Shown one piece after another: positions 17,859 through 26,721 of a DNA stretch of 64,000 nucleotides. Below the pieces are notes generated by a model, which searched no databases, was not told the origin of the DNA, and worked only from the letters and a program-made list of their open reading frames with translations. The position numbers were made by a program, and so were the translations under genes. The DNA is from WHSW01 sp963722175 (GTDB taxonomy: Bacteria > Actinomycetota > Thermoleophilia > Solirubrobacterales > 70-9), in NCBI GenBank assembly GCA_963722175.1, contig CAVRKA010000003.1:124001-188000 (forward strand), read 5' to 3'. Position 1 is the first letter of the stretch; the number at the start of each line of letters is the position of its first letter.

Positions 17859-18853
17859 GGGACAAGTCCCTCGGTCTCGTCGAACCCGAGCATCAGGTTG
17901 AGGTTCTGGATCGCCTGCCCGGCGGCGCCCTTCCAGAGGTTGTCGATCGCCGCGAAGACGACCGCGCGATCCTCGCCGGCGGAGAGCGGGTGGATCCGGC
18001 AGAGGTTGGTGTCGCGGACGTCGCGCAGGCCGGGCGGATCGTCGACCAGCTCGACGAAGGGCTCCCCCTCGTAACGCTCGGCGAACAGCGCTGCGATGTC
18101 CTCGACCGGCTCGGTCAGCTGCACGTAGCAAGTCGCCAGCAGCCCCTGGTCGATCGGGAGCAGGTGAGGCATGAACGTCACCGGCGCCTCCGTCCCGAGT
18201 CGCTTCAGCTCCTGCTGGATCTCGGGCAGGTGGCGGTGGCCGTCGACCGCGTAGGGCATGAAGTTCTCCGCCAGGTTCGAGAGCGACAGCCGCTCGCCAC
18301 CGTCGCGGCCCGCCCCGGACACCCCGGACTTCGCGTCGATCGCCACCGACCCGATCACTCCCCGCTCCGCGAGCGGCGCCAGCGCGAGCAGCGCCGCGGT
18401 CGGGTAGCAGCCCGGGTTGGCGACCAGCTCGGCGGTCCTGATCCGCTCGCGGTCGAGCTCGGTGAGCCCGTAGACCGCGTTCTCGAGCAGCTCGGGCTCG
18501 CCGTGGGGTCCGTACCAGCGCTCGTAGATCGCCGCGTCGACGAGCCGGAAGTCGGCCGAGAGGTCGACGACCTGAAGCCCGAGTCCGCGCATCTCGGCCA
18601 CCACCGGCGCCGCGGCTGCGTGCGGGTAGGCGACGATCGCCGCGTCCATGTCGTCGATCAGCTGGAGATCGAGCTCGGTGAGCTCGATCGGGCAGCGGTA
18701 GCGCGGGTATAGGCGGTTGAGCGTCGTGCCGACCTCGCTGCGCGACGTCGCCGCGGCCAGCTCCAGGCGCGGGTGGCGCCAGACCAGCTCGGCCGCGAGC
18801 GCGCCTGCGTAGCCGGTCGCCCCGGCGACGAGGACCCGCTGCTGGTCACTCAC
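17855..18853 (-). CDS. argC: N-acetyl-gamma-glutamyl-phosphate reductase
   Basis: NADPH-dependent reductase of 332 residues producing N-acetylglutamate semialdehyde. The N-terminal VLVAGATGYAGALAAEL is the Rossmann nucleotide site and the catalytic cysteine is in ANPGCYPTAALLAL. KSGVSGAGR and the FMPHLLPIDQGL region match the family's substrate domain. Start is GTG 18853 (VSDQQRVLVAG), eight bases inside the end of pheT. It is the first arginine gene and appears to be read from the pheST transcript. Confidence 0.95.
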   Translation of the reverse strand: MSDQQRVLVAGATGYAGALAAELVWRHPRLELAAATSRSEVGTTLNRLYPRYRCPIELTELDLQLIDDMDAAIVAYPHAAAAPVVAEMRGLGLQVVDLSADFRLVDAAIYERWYGPHGEPELLENAVYGLTELDRERIRTAELVANPGCYPTAALLALAPLAERGVIGSVAIDAKSGVSGAGRDGGERLSLSNLAENFMPYAVDGHRHLPEIQQELKRLGTEAPVTFMPHLLPIDQGLLATCYVQLTEPVEDIAALFAERYEGEPFVELVDDPPGLRDVRDTNLCRIHPLSAGEDRAVVFAAIDNLWKGAAGQAIQNLNLMLGFDETEGLVP

Positions 18854-21314
18854 GGATCGACCCGCCGATCTCCGCCAGCGCCTCCTTGATCTGCTCGCGC
18901 TGCGCGGCGACCACCTCGTCCGTAAGTGTGCGGTCGGGCGCCCGGAAGCGCAGCCGCAGGGCGAGGCTCTTGGTCCCCGCCTCGAGCTGCTCGCCGCGGT
19001 AGACGTCGAAGATCTCGGCCCGCTCGAGCAGGCTGCCGCCACCGGCGCGGACCGCGTCGCGAACCCGCTCGGCCGAGACGTCGTCGTCGACCGTCACCGC
19101 AAGGTCCTGGAGGACGGCCGGGTGGGTCGTCACGTCCTCGTAGGCCTCGGCGCCGACTCCGGACGCCGCGACCAGCGGCGCCAGGTCGAACTCGAAGGCG
19201 ACCGCGCCTGGCAGATCCCAGTCCCGGGCGACCAGCGGGTGAAGCTCGCCGAGCCACCCGGCCCGGGCTCCGGCGAAGCCGACCGCCGCGGCGCGGCCCG
19301 GATGCAGGAAGGGCTCGCCAAGCGGGGTGAGCCCGAGCGAGGTGCCGAGCTCGGCGGCGAGCAGCTCGAGTACGCCCTTGAGGGCATAGAAGCCCGCAGC
19401 GTCGCCGTCCGCGCCCGTGCCGAGCCACGAGGGCGGCGTCAGCCCACCAACGACCATGCCGGCAAGCCGGTGCGGCTCGCGGACCGGAGCCGGGATCCCG
19501 CCCGCGAAGTGCCCGGCCAGCTGCCCGCCCTCGGCCGGAGCCGGCTCGGCCAGGTACACGCGCCCTGACTCGAACAGCGCCACTCGCTCGGCACCCCGCG
19601 CGAGGTTGTGGCGGGCCGCGTCGAGCAGCCCGCCGATCAGCGTCGTGCGCAACTGCGCGAGCTCCTCGGAAATCGGGTTCTGGGTCGCAATCGCCGCCCG
19701 TCGCGGGTCGTCGGGCGGCAGCCGCAGGCGGTCCGCCAGCGCGGCGTCGACGAACGTCCACGCCGTGATCTCGTCGAAGCCGAGGTCGCGCAGCAGGTCC
19801 TCGGCCCGGCGCCGGATCGACTGCTCGCGGCTCAGCCCGCCCACCCGGTCGGCGTTCTCGGGCAGCGTGCGCGGCAGGTTGTCGAGCCCGTGCAGCCGGC
19901 CGACCTCCTCGATCAGGTCGACCTCTCGGGTGACGTCGTAGTGGCGGTGGACCGGCACCGTCGCGGTCAGGTCGGCGTCGCCCTCGCGCTCGACCTCGAA
20001 CTCGAGCCCGGTCAGGTGTCGCTCGGACTCCGAGCTCTCGACGCCGATCCCGAGCAGCGAGTCGACCCGCGTCCCGTGCAGGGAGATCACATGCCGCGGC
20101 GGGATCTCGGCGGCGGCGTCGATCGTGCCGGGGACGAGCTTCGCGCCGGCGAGCTCGACCAGCAGCTTCGCCGCCATCCGCTGGCCCTGCATCGCGAGCT
20201 CCGGGTGAAGCTGTTTCTCGAACCGGGCCGAGGCCTCGGAGCGCAGGCCGAGCATCGCGGAGGTGCGCAGGATGTTCGGGCCGTTCCAGGTCGCGGCCTC
20301 GAGCAGCACGCGGGTCGTATCGTCGGCGACCTCGGAGACCTGGCCACCCATGACTCCCGCGATCCCGGTCGGGCGCTCGCGGTCGCAGACCAGCACCGTC
20401 TCGGCGTCGAAGCTGCGCTCGGCGCCGTCGAGCGTGGTCATCCGCTCGCCCTCGCGTGCGGTGCGGACGATGATCTCGCCGCCGGGAACCCGGTCGAGGT
20501 CGAAGGCGTGCAGGGGCTGAGCGCCGGTCAGCATCACGTAGTTGGTGATGTCGACCACGTTGGAGATCGGGCGCTGGCCGGCGGCGGCGAGCCGCGCCTT
20601 GAGCCAGGCGGGCGAAGGCCCGATCGCGATGTCGACGAAGGCTCGGGCCGTGAATCGGGGGCAGAGGTCCGGAACCTCGACGGTCACCGAGGCGAGGTCC
20701 TCGACCGACCCCTCCCCCGTCGCGTCGGCGTCGTCGGCCCAGGGCGGCGGCGCGAGCTCGGCGCCGGTGATCGCGTGCACCTCGCGCGCCACCCCGTAGA
20801 CGCCCATGCAGTCGACCCGGTTCGGGTTCAGGTCGAGCTCGAGCACCGCGTCGGAGATCTGCAGGACCTCGGTGAGCGGCGTCCCGGGGACCGCGCCGGT
20901 CTCCAGGACCATGATGCCCTCGTGCTCGTCCGACAGCTCGAGCTCGCGCTCGGAGAGGATCATCCCGTTCGACTCGATCCCGCGAAGCTTCGCCTTCTTC
21001 AGCTTCGTCCCGTCGGGCATCACGGCGCCCGGCAGTGCAACCGCGACGGTCTGGCCGGCGGCGACATTGGGGGCGCCGCAGACGATCGTCCGGGTGCCCT
21101 CGCCGTCCTCGACCTCGCAGACCGATAGCCGGTCGGCGTCCGGGTGCTTCTCGGCCGAGACGACGCGACCGACCACGAAGCCGTCGGCGGACTCGACGCC
21201 GACGCGGCTCACCCGCTCGACCTCGACCGCCCGCATCGAGAGCAGCTCGGCGACCTCCTCGGGCTCCAGACTCGGGTCGCAGTACTCGGTCAGCCACGAG
21301 TAGGGAACCCTCAT
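18846..21314 (-). CDS. pheT: Phenylalanyl-tRNA synthetase beta subunit
   Basis: 822 residues, the normal length for a bacterial PheT. Residues about 40-150 are the EMAP/tRNA-binding (OB) domain (GRVVSAEKHPDADRLSVCEV, then IVCGAPNVAAGQTV). B3/B4 editing and B5 domains follow, then the catalytic-like core, and a C-terminal ferredoxin-fold anticodon-binding domain (FDVYRGEQLEAGTKSLALRL...DRTLTDEEV-like). It pairs with PheS as an alpha2-beta2 enzyme. ATG 21314 overlaps the pheS stop; the longer frame to 21506 lies within pheS. Confidence 0.97.
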   Translation of the reverse strand: MRVPYSWLTEYCDPSLEPEEVAELLSMRAVEVERVSRVGVESADGFVVGRVVSAEKHPDADRLSVCEVEDGEGTRTIVCGAPNVAAGQTVAVALPGAVMPDGTKLKKAKLRGIESNGMILSERELELSDEHEGIMVLETGAVPGTPLTEVLQISDAVLELDLNPNRVDCMGVYGVAREVHAITGAELAPPPWADDADATGEGSVEDLASVTVEVPDLCPRFTARAFVDIAIGPSPAWLKARLAAAGQRPISNVVDITNYVMLTGAQPLHAFDLDRVPGGEIIVRTAREGERMTTLDGAERSFDAETVLVCDRERPTGIAGVMGGQVSEVADDTTRVLLEAATWNGPNILRTSAMLGLRSEASARFEKQLHPELAMQGQRMAAKLLVELAGAKLVPGTIDAAAEIPPRHVISLHGTRVDSLLGIGVESSESERHLTGLEFEVEREGDADLTATVPVHRHYDVTREVDLIEEVGRLHGLDNLPRTLPENADRVGGLSREQSIRRRAEDLLRDLGFDEITAWTFVDAALADRLRLPPDDPRRAAIATQNPISEELAQLRTTLIGGLLDAARHNLARGAERVALFESGRVYLAEPAPAEGGQLAGHFAGGIPAPVREPHRLAGMVVGGLTPPSWLGTGADGDAAGFYALKGVLELLAAELGTSLGLTPLGEPFLHPGRAAAVGFAGARAGWLGELHPLVARDWDLPGAVAFEFDLAPLVAASGVGAEAYEDVTTHPAVLQDLAVTVDDDVSAERVRDAVRAGGGSLLERAEIFDVYRGEQLEAGTKSLALRLRFRAPDRTLTDEVVAAQREQIKEALAEIGGSIRE

Positions 21315-22456
21315 GCGAACTGCTCCAGGAACCGGACGTCGTTCTCGAAGAAGAGGCGCAGGTCGGGGATCCCGTGCTTGAGCATCGCGATCCGCTCGAT
21401 CCCCATCCCGAAGGCGAACCCCTGGGTCGTCTCGGGGTCGTACTCGCCGCCCACGAACCCGAACACGTTCGGGTCGACCATCCCGGCCCCGAGGATCTCG
21501 ATCCACCCGGTGCCCTTGCAGAGCGGATCGCGCCCGCCGCCGGGCAGCGTTCCGGTGCCGTCGCAGGCGAAGCAGGAGACGTCGACCTGGACCGACGGCT
21601 CGGTGAACGGGAAGTAGTCGGGCTTGAGCCGGGTCCGGCGCTCGTCGCCGAACAGCGCCTTCGCAGCGTGCTCGAGCGTCCCGGCGAGGTCGGTCAGCGA
21701 GATCCCCTCGGCGACGGCCAGGCCCTCGACCTGGTTGAACATCGGCGAGTGCGTCGCGTCGATCGTGTCGCGGCGGTACACCGTGCCGGGCACGACGATG
21801 AAGATCGGCGGCTCCGCCGCCTCCATCGAGCGCACCTGCATCGGCGACGTGTGGGTGCGGAACAGCACCTCGCGCGGCCCGGGCGGAAGCTCAACAAATG
21901 CCTGTCGGCTGCTCGGGTCCCCCTCCGCTGCCGACAGGGTCACAGTTCCTTCGGGCAACGTCTCGAGGTCGACGTAGAAGCTGTCCTGGACCGCGCGCGC
22001 CGGATGCCCGGGCGGATGGTTGAGCGCGGTGAAGTTGTAGAAGTCGTGCTCGACCTCCGGGCCCTCGAGCACCCGGTAGCCGAGCCCGACGAAGATGTCC
22101 TCGATCTCCCGTCGCGTGCGGGTGAGCAGGTGCAGGTGGCCGGCGGCCACCGGCGGGGTCCCGGGCAGCGTGACGTCAATCGCCTCGCCGGCCAGCGAGG
22201 CCTCGATCTCCGTGGCCTCGAGCTGCTCGCGCCGCGCATCGAGCTCGGCCTCGAGCGCGGCCCGGGCGGCGTTCGCCCCCGCGCCGACCGGGCCGCGCTG
22301 GTCGGCCGGCAGGTCGGCGATCCCGCGAAGGATCTGCGTCAGCTCCGACTTGCGCCCGAGATACTGCACGCGCAGCTGCTCGAGCGCCGCCGCGTCGGCC
22401 GCGCCGGCGATCGCCGTGGCGGCCTCGTTGCCGAGCTGTTCGATCCGTTCGAGCAT
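21311..22456 (-). CDS. pheS: Phenylalanyl-tRNA synthetase alpha subunit, with an in-frame palindromic insert
   Basis: 381 residues. The N-terminal coiled coil starts MLERIEQLGNEA. Motif 2 region is RTHTSPMQVR, followed by GTVYRRDTIDATHSPMFNQVEG. The zinc-like CFACDGTG and motif 3 GFAFGMGIERIAML are present. Between FYVDLETLPEG (about residue 170) and LFRTHTSP there are about 25 residues (including TLSAAEGDPSSRQ) that are absent in typical PheS, which has a short loop there. That stretch is encoded by an inverted repeat (see 21901-21938). The gene stays in frame and all catalytic motifs remain, so it should be functional. TGATG junction with the upstream methyltransferase. Confidence 0.96.
   Translation of the reverse strand: MLERIEQLGNEAATAIAGAADAAALEQLRVQYLGRKSELTQILRGIADLPADQRGPVGAGANAARAALEAELDARREQLEATEIEASLAGEAIDVTLPGTPPVAAGHLHLLTRTRREIEDIFVGLGYRVLEGPEVEHDFYNFTALNHPPGHPARAVQDSFYVDLETLPEGTVTLSAAEGDPSSRQAFVELPPGPREVLFRTHTSPMQVRSMEAAEPPIFIVVPGTVYRRDTIDATHSPMFNQVEGLAVAEGISLTDLAGTLEHAAKALFGDERRTRLKPDYFPFTEPSVQVDVSCFACDGTGTLPGGGRDPLCKGTGWIEILGAGMVDPNVFGFVGGEYDPETTQGFAFGMGIERIAMLKHGIPDLRLFFENDVRFLEQFA
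21901..21938. repeat. Palindrome inside pheS
   Basis: Left arm cctgtcggc (21901-21909) and right arm gccgacagg (21930-21938) are perfect complements, and a further gc/gc pair follows after one mismatch. The loop region is ccc/ggg-rich. It encodes the extra PheS loop, which suggests insertion of a small palindromic element. Confidence 0.7.
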
Positions 22457-23127
22457 CAGGCGGCCGAAGATATCCGTCCCAGCGCGATCGCCGCCGCCGC
22501 GGCGACGTTCAGCGACTCCACCCCGGGGCGCAGGGGGATCGTCCAGAGCCGATCGCAGCGGGCTGCGGCCTCCTTGGACAGTCCCTGCCGCTCCGAGCCG
22601 ACGACGAGGGCGCGGGCGCGGGCGTCGTCCGGAGGTGCTCCGTCGTGGGCGGCGAGTCCGACGACCGGATCGACGAGCTTCGCCAACCCGCCCAGCTCCG
22701 GGGGGCGGGAGAAGATCGATCCCATTGACGCCCGCACGGCCTTGGGCGAGAACGGGTCTGCCGAGCCCGGCCCGCAGATCACCGAGGCGCCGAGCAGCGC
22801 GTCGGCGGTGCGGATGATCGTGCCGACGTTGCCCGGGTCGCCGATCCCGTCGAGGTAGACGTAGAAGCCGTCGTCCCCGCCGAGCACGATCTGCGTATAG
22901 ACCCCGATCACCCGCGTGCCCGAGCCCAGGGTGGAGACCGCGTCGAGTAACTCCGGCTCGACGTCCTCACCGGCCCGCAGCACGAAGACCGGCTCCGCGC
23001 CCGCGGCCGCCGCGGCGGCGACCAGGTCCTCGCCCTCGGCGACGAAAAGGCCCTCGCGCTCGCGGTGCTTGCGCTCACCCAGCTTGCGGATCAGCTTCAG
23101 CTTCTCGTTGTCCTTGCTCGTGATCAT
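22456..23127 (-). CDS. SPOUT rRNA/tRNA 2'-O-methyltransferase (TsnR/TrmH-like)
   Basis: Protein of 223 residues. The N-terminal substrate-binding domain starts MITSKDNEKLKLIRKLGERKHR and includes the GLFVAEGEDLV strand. The C-terminal SPOUT methyltransferase has the three trefoil-knot motifs: DGIGDPGNVGTIIRTADA, VVGSERQGLS and IPLRPGVESLNVAAAAAIAL. It should methylate a ribose in rRNA or tRNA using S-adenosylmethionine. The gene at this place (rplT - tsnR - pheS) is conserved in actinobacteria. ATG 23127 lies just after an intrinsic terminator; a GTG at 23139 is possible but overlaps the T-run. Confidence 0.88.
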   Translation of the reverse strand: MITSKDNEKLKLIRKLGERKHREREGLFVAEGEDLVAAAAAAGAEPVFVLRAGEDVEPELLDAVSTLGSGTRVIGVYTQIVLGGDDGFYVYLDGIGDPGNVGTIIRTADALLGASVICGPGSADPFSPKAVRASMGSIFSRPPELGGLAKLVDPVVGLAAHDGAPPDDARARALVVGSERQGLSKEAAARCDRLWTIPLRPGVESLNVAAAAAIALGRISSAA

Positions 23128-23139
23128 TTCCTCGGACAC

Positions 23140-23165
23140 AAAAAAGGGCGCCTGCTGTGGCGCCC
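23140..23165 (-). terminator. Intrinsic terminator after rplT
   Basis: On the minus strand a perfect 7-bp stem (GGGCGCC / GGCGCCC, loop ACAGCA) is followed by six T residues. It ends or attenuates the infC-rpmI-rplT transcript before the methyltransferase, pheST and arg genes; partial read-through or a separate promoter would be needed for those. Confidence 0.85.
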
Positions 23166-23191
23166 GTGGAAGTCTCGTCTCGGCGGTCGAC

Positions 23192-23551
23192 TCAGGCCGC
23201 CACGGCCTCCCGGGCTTGCTCGGCAAATCGGCGGAACGCCTCGGGGTCGCGGACGGCGATGTCCGCGAGCATCTTGCGATTGACCTCGATCCCGGCCTCG
23301 TTGAGGCCGTGGATGAACTCGGAGTAGCTCATCCCCTCGCGCCTGGCGGCGGCGTTGATCCGGATGATCCACAGCTTGCGCATCTCGCGCTTGCGCACCC
23401 GCCGGTCGCGGTACGCGTACTGGCCCGAGCGCATCAGCTGCTCGTTCGCGAACCGGTAGCTGGAGTGCTTGCGCCCCCAGTAGCCCTTCGCCTGCTTCAG
23501 GACCTTCTTCTTGCGCCGCTTGCGGGCGACGGCGTTCGTGGCCCTGCTCAC
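23192..23551 (-). CDS. rplT: 50S ribosomal protein L20
   Basis: 119 residues, full length, with the highly basic N-terminal extension (RKRRKKKVLKQAKGYWGRK) and LWIIRINAAARREGMSYSEFI globular domain of L20. It is an early 23S rRNA assembly protein and, in other bacteria, represses its own operon. Start GTG 23551 overlaps the rpmI stop (GTGA), so the two are translationally coupled. Confidence 0.97.
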   Translation of the reverse strand: MSRATNAVARKRRKKKVLKQAKGYWGRKHSSYRFANEQLMRSGQYAYRDRRVRKREMRKLWIIRINAAARREGMSYSEFIHGLNEAGIEVNRKMLADIAVRDPEAFRRFAEQAREAVAA

Positions 23552-23748
23552 CGCTTGCCTCCGAGCAGCCGGTTGACCTTGTGGGCGTCGTGCGGCGAGA
23601 TCTCGACCGGTTTCGCCATCTTCCGCTTGCGCTTCGGCGACTTCTTCTCGAGGTTGTGGCTCGAGTTCCCGCGCCGCCCGCGCAGCTTGCCCGTGGCGGT
23701 CTTGCGAAAGCGCTTCTTGGCGCCCGAATGGGTCTTCATCTTCGGCAT
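23548..23748 (-). CDS. rpmI: 50S ribosomal protein L35
   Basis: 66 residues, typical of L35: MPKMKTHSGAKKRFRKTATGKL followed by a basic linker and the SPHDAHKVNRLLGG end. Starts with ATG 23748, about 30 bases after the infC stop, and overlaps rplT. Part of the universally conserved infC-rpmI-rplT unit. Confidence 0.97.
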   Translation of the reverse strand: MPKMKTHSGAKKRFRKTATGKLRGRRGNSSHNLEKKSPKRKRKMAKPVEISPHDAHKVNRLLGGKR

Positions 23749-23778
23749 CGGAGCCGACTATTGAAGCAGGAAGGGAGG

Positions 23779-24480
23779 CTAAGCGGCCTCGGCGGGCTCG
23801 CCGCCCTCCGCCTCGGCCTGCGCGGGCGGCTCGGCGGCGGGCGGCTCGGCGGCCGGCGTCTCCGCCGCGGGCTGGTCGGCGGCGGGCTCCTCGGCGGTGT
23901 CGCCCTTGCGCTGCTCGCGAGCCTCGGCGATCGCCTGACGGGTCGGCCCGAGCATCATGTGCATGTTGCGGCCCTCCTGCTGAGGGGCGGACTCGATCGT
24001 CGCGAGCTCCTCGATGTCCTCGAAGAGGCGCTCGAGCAGCGCCCGGCCGCGCTCGGGGTGGGCCTGCTCGCGGCCGCGGAACATGATCGTCACCTTGACC
24101 TTGTCCCCGTGGCGCAGGAAGCGCATCACGTGGCCCTTCTTGGTCTCGTAGTCGTGGTCGGCGATCTTCGGGCGCAGCTTGATCTCGCGCACGTTCACCT
24201 GCTGCTGGTGCTTGCGCGCGGCCTTTGCCTTCTGCTCCTGCTCGTACTTGTACTTCGAGTAGTCGAGCAGCCTCGCCACCGGCGGCCGCGAGTCGGGGGC
24301 GACCTCGACCAGGTCGAGGTCGCGCTCGGTCGCCATTCGCAGGGCGTCGTCGGTCTTGACGACGCCGATCTGGCTGCCGTCCTCGTCGACGAGGCGCACC
24401 TCCGCGACCCGGATCCGTTCATTGATCCGCGTCTGGTCGCGCTCCGGAGGCTGCCGATCGAATCGCCTGGGGACCGGCAC
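23779..24480 (-). CDS. infC: Translation initiation factor IF-3
   Basis: 233 residues. The IF3 N-domain starts at RINERIRVAEVRLVDEDG (about residue 18) and includes LDYSKYKYEQEQKAKAARK; the C-domain contains MRFLRHGDKVKVTIMFRGRE. IF-3 binds the 30S subunit and checks the initiator tRNA. After about residue 185 comes a tail rich in Ala, Pro and Glu (over 40 residues), longer than in E. coli but of a kind seen in some actinobacteria. The assumed start is GTG 24480; no clear ribosome site precedes it. The start may be a non-standard codon, as infC often uses one, so the first about 15 residues are uncertain. Confidence 0.95.
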   Translation of the reverse strand: MPVPRRFDRQPPERDQTRINERIRVAEVRLVDEDGSQIGVVKTDDALRMATERDLDLVEVAPDSRPPVARLLDYSKYKYEQEQKAKAARKHQQQVNVREIKLRPKIADHDYETKKGHVMRFLRHGDKVKVTIMFRGREQAHPERGRALLERLFEDIEELATIESAPQQEGRNMHMMLGPTRQAIAEAREQRKGDTAEEPAADQPAAETPAAEPPAAEPPAQAEAEGGEPAEAA

Positions 24481-24762
24481 TAGACGTTCACGACGGAGGG
24501 GAGCGTCAAGCTGAGGCCGGTTCCGCGGTGCGATTCATCGGGCGGCAGTATAAAGGCAGCGGGGCGATCCGGCCAGGGCGAGCTGGAATGATTTCCAGCT
24601 ACCGCAGTTCCAGTAGCCGATCCGTGGTATAAATCGCGCACGCGGAACACCTCCGTGCATCCGTTTCCGCGTGACAAGGACGTCTGTGAGGGGAGCCAAG
24701 CAGCCTGGGCCAGTTACCCCCGGCTCGAGCTGCGGCTCCCCTCCCTCTTGCTGGCCGGCCAA
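24481..24762 (-). promoter_or_regulatory. infC leader and thrS-infC intergenic region
   Basis: 282 bases without a gene. A TATACT box on the minus strand (24552-24547) could be the -10 of an infC promoter, giving a leader of about 60 nt; the -35 is poor. A perfect 8-bp inverted repeat agctggaa/ttccagct lies at 24581-24600. A long imperfect hairpin with 10-bp arms gaggggagcc/ggctcccctc lies at about 24690-24742, just after thrS, without a T-run. Their roles are unknown; thrS termination or ribosomal feedback control are the obvious options. Confidence 0.4.
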
Positions 24763-26721
24763 TCAAGCGTGCCGTGTCGCCGGCGCCTCGATCAGCGCCG
24801 GGATCTCGGCCGGCGCCACGGCCCCGAGGTCGCCGCGGTCGTGTGAGCGCACGGAGGCCGTGCCGTCGGCCTCCTCGCGCTCGCCGACGATGACCATCAG
24901 CGGCAGCTTCGCCAGCTCCGCGTCGCGGATCTTGCGGCCGACCGACTCCGAGCGGTCGTCCACGCGGACCCGGACGCCCGCCTCGGCGAGCTCGGCGGCC
25001 ACCCGGCGCGCGTAGTCCGCGTGCGGGTCGGAGACGGGGAGCACCGCAACCTGGACCGGCGCCAGCCAGGCCGGGAAGCGACCGCCGTAGTGCTCGATCA
25101 GGATCCCGGCGAACCGCTCCATCGACCCGAGCAGCGCCCGGTGGATCATCACCGGCCGGTGCTCGGCGTTGTCCTCGCCCTGGTAGGCGAGGTCGAACCG
25201 CTCCGGCATCTGGAAGTCGAGCTGGCAGGTCCCGAGCTGCCACGAGCGGCCGAGCGCGTCGGTGACGTGGAAGTCGATCTTCGGGCCGTAGAAGGTCCCC
25301 TCCCCCGGGCTGACGTCGTAGTCGCGACCCTGACGCTCGAGCGCCTCGCGCAGGCCGGCCGTCGCCCGCTCCCACTGATCATCGGTGCCGACCGACTTGT
25401 CGGGACGGGTCGAGAGCTCGACCCGGACCTCGTCGAAGCCGAACCGGCCATAGAGCTCGTCGATCGCCTCGCAGATCGAGTCGACCTCGTCGGGGACCTG
25501 GTCGAGCGTGCAGTAGACGTGGCCGTCGTCCTGGGTGAAGGCGCGCACCCGCAGCAGGCCGTGGAGGACGCCCTCGCGCTCGTAGCGCGAGACGTCGCCG
25601 AACTCGGCGAGGCGCAGCGGCAGCTCGCGGTACGAGTGGCGCTCGGCGCCGAACACCAGGCAGGCACCGGGGCAGTTCATCGGCTTCAGCGCGTAGCGGC
25701 GCTCGTCGCCCTCGCGCTTCGAGGGCTCGACGAAGAACATGTTGTCGCGGTAGTTGTCCCAGTGACCGGAGCGGTGCCAGAGCTCCTCGTCGAGCACCCG
25801 CGGGGTCTTGATCTCGACATAGCCGCGCTTGGTCAGCTGCTCGCGCACCTCGCGCTCGATCAGGCGCAGGAGCACGGTCCCGTTCGGAAGCCAGAACGGC
25901 ATCCCGGGCGCCTCCTCGCGAAACCGGAACAGGTCGAGCTCCGGGCCGAGCCGGCGGTGGTCGTTCTCGCGCGCCAGCTCGAGCCGCTCGAGCTGCTCGT
26001 CGAGGTCGCCCTGGCTGTGAAAGGCGGTGCCGTAGATCCTGGTCAGCATCTGGCGGGTCTCGTCGCCCCGCCAGTAGGCCCCGGCGATCGAGTTGAGCTT
26101 GAACGCCTTGATCCGCCCCGTCGACGGCGCGTGCGGGCCGCGGCAGAGGTCGGTGAACGGCCCGTTGCGGTACAGCGACACCGTCTCGACGCCCTCGTCG
26201 CGGACCAGGTCCTCGATCAGCTCGACCTTGTAGGGCTGGTCCTCGTCGCGGAAGCGCTCGATCGCCTCGGCGGCCGGCAGCTCGGTGCGCTCGAACGGCT
26301 CGTCGGCGGCGACGTGCTCGCGCATCGCCGCCTCGATCCGCTCCAGGTCGGCCTCGGTCGGGCGCTCGCCGTCGGGGAACTCGAAGTCGTAGTAGAAGCC
26401 GCCCTCGATCGGCGGCCCGATCGAGACCTTGGTCCCCGGCCACAGCTCGACGACCGCGGTCGCCATCACGTGCGCGGCGTCGTGGCGGATCAGCCAGAGG
26501 GCGTCGGCCGCCTCGTCACCCTTGCTCCGCGCGGTCACGATCGCGATCTTGGCCCCGTCGGGGAGCTCCGCGCCGAGGTCGCGAAGCTCACCGTCGACCT
26601 TGATCCCGAGCGCGTCCTTGGCGAGCCGCGGGCCGATCGCGGCGGCCGCGTCGGCGCCGCTGGCGCCCTCCTCGAGCTCGAGGGAGGAGCCGTCCGGGAG
26701 GGTGACGGTGACTGCGCTCAT
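24763..26721 (-). CDS. thrS: Threonyl-tRNA synthetase
   Basis: 652 residues, standard length. Domains in order: N-terminal TGS (VTVTLPDGSSLELEEG), the editing domain with HDAAH and CRGPHAPSTGRI, the class II core (motif 1 around GYVEIKTPRVLDEELW, zinc-site cysteine in MNCPGACLVF, motif 2 RAFTQDDGHVYC, motif 3 IHRALLGSMERF) and a C-terminal anticodon-binding domain (VQVAVLPVSDPHADYARRV). ATG 26721 chosen at the start of the TGS domain; the frame is open to 27669 but that part is antisense to the GNAT gene. It lies upstream of infC as in many bacteria. Confidence 0.97.
   Translation of the reverse strand: MSAVTVTLPDGSSLELEEGASGADAAAAIGPRLAKDALGIKVDGELRDLGAELPDGAKIAIVTARSKGDEAADALWLIRHDAAHVMATAVVELWPGTKVSIGPPIEGGFYYDFEFPDGERPTEADLERIEAAMREHVAADEPFERTELPAAEAIERFRDEDQPYKVELIEDLVRDEGVETVSLYRNGPFTDLCRGPHAPSTGRIKAFKLNSIAGAYWRGDETRQMLTRIYGTAFHSQGDLDEQLERLELARENDHRRLGPELDLFRFREEAPGMPFWLPNGTVLLRLIEREVREQLTKRGYVEIKTPRVLDEELWHRSGHWDNYRDNMFFVEPSKREGDERRYALKPMNCPGACLVFGAERHSYRELPLRLAEFGDVSRYEREGVLHGLLRVRAFTQDDGHVYCTLDQVPDEVDSICEAIDELYGRFGFDEVRVELSTRPDKSVGTDDQWERATAGLREALERQGRDYDVSPGEGTFYGPKIDFHVTDALGRSWQLGTCQLDFQMPERFDLAYQGEDNAEHRPVMIHRALLGSMERFAGILIEHYGGRFPAWLAPVQVAVLPVSDPHADYARRVAAELAEAGVRVRVDDRSESVGRKIRDAELAKLPLMVIVGEREEADGTASVRSHDRGDLGAVAPAEIPALIEAPATRHA

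Noticed and set aside
24690..24742. Possible SRP RNA or tRNA after thrS
   Set aside because: The hairpin is only about 52 nt, lacks a T-loop or the SRP GGAAGG-type core, and forms no cloverleaf.
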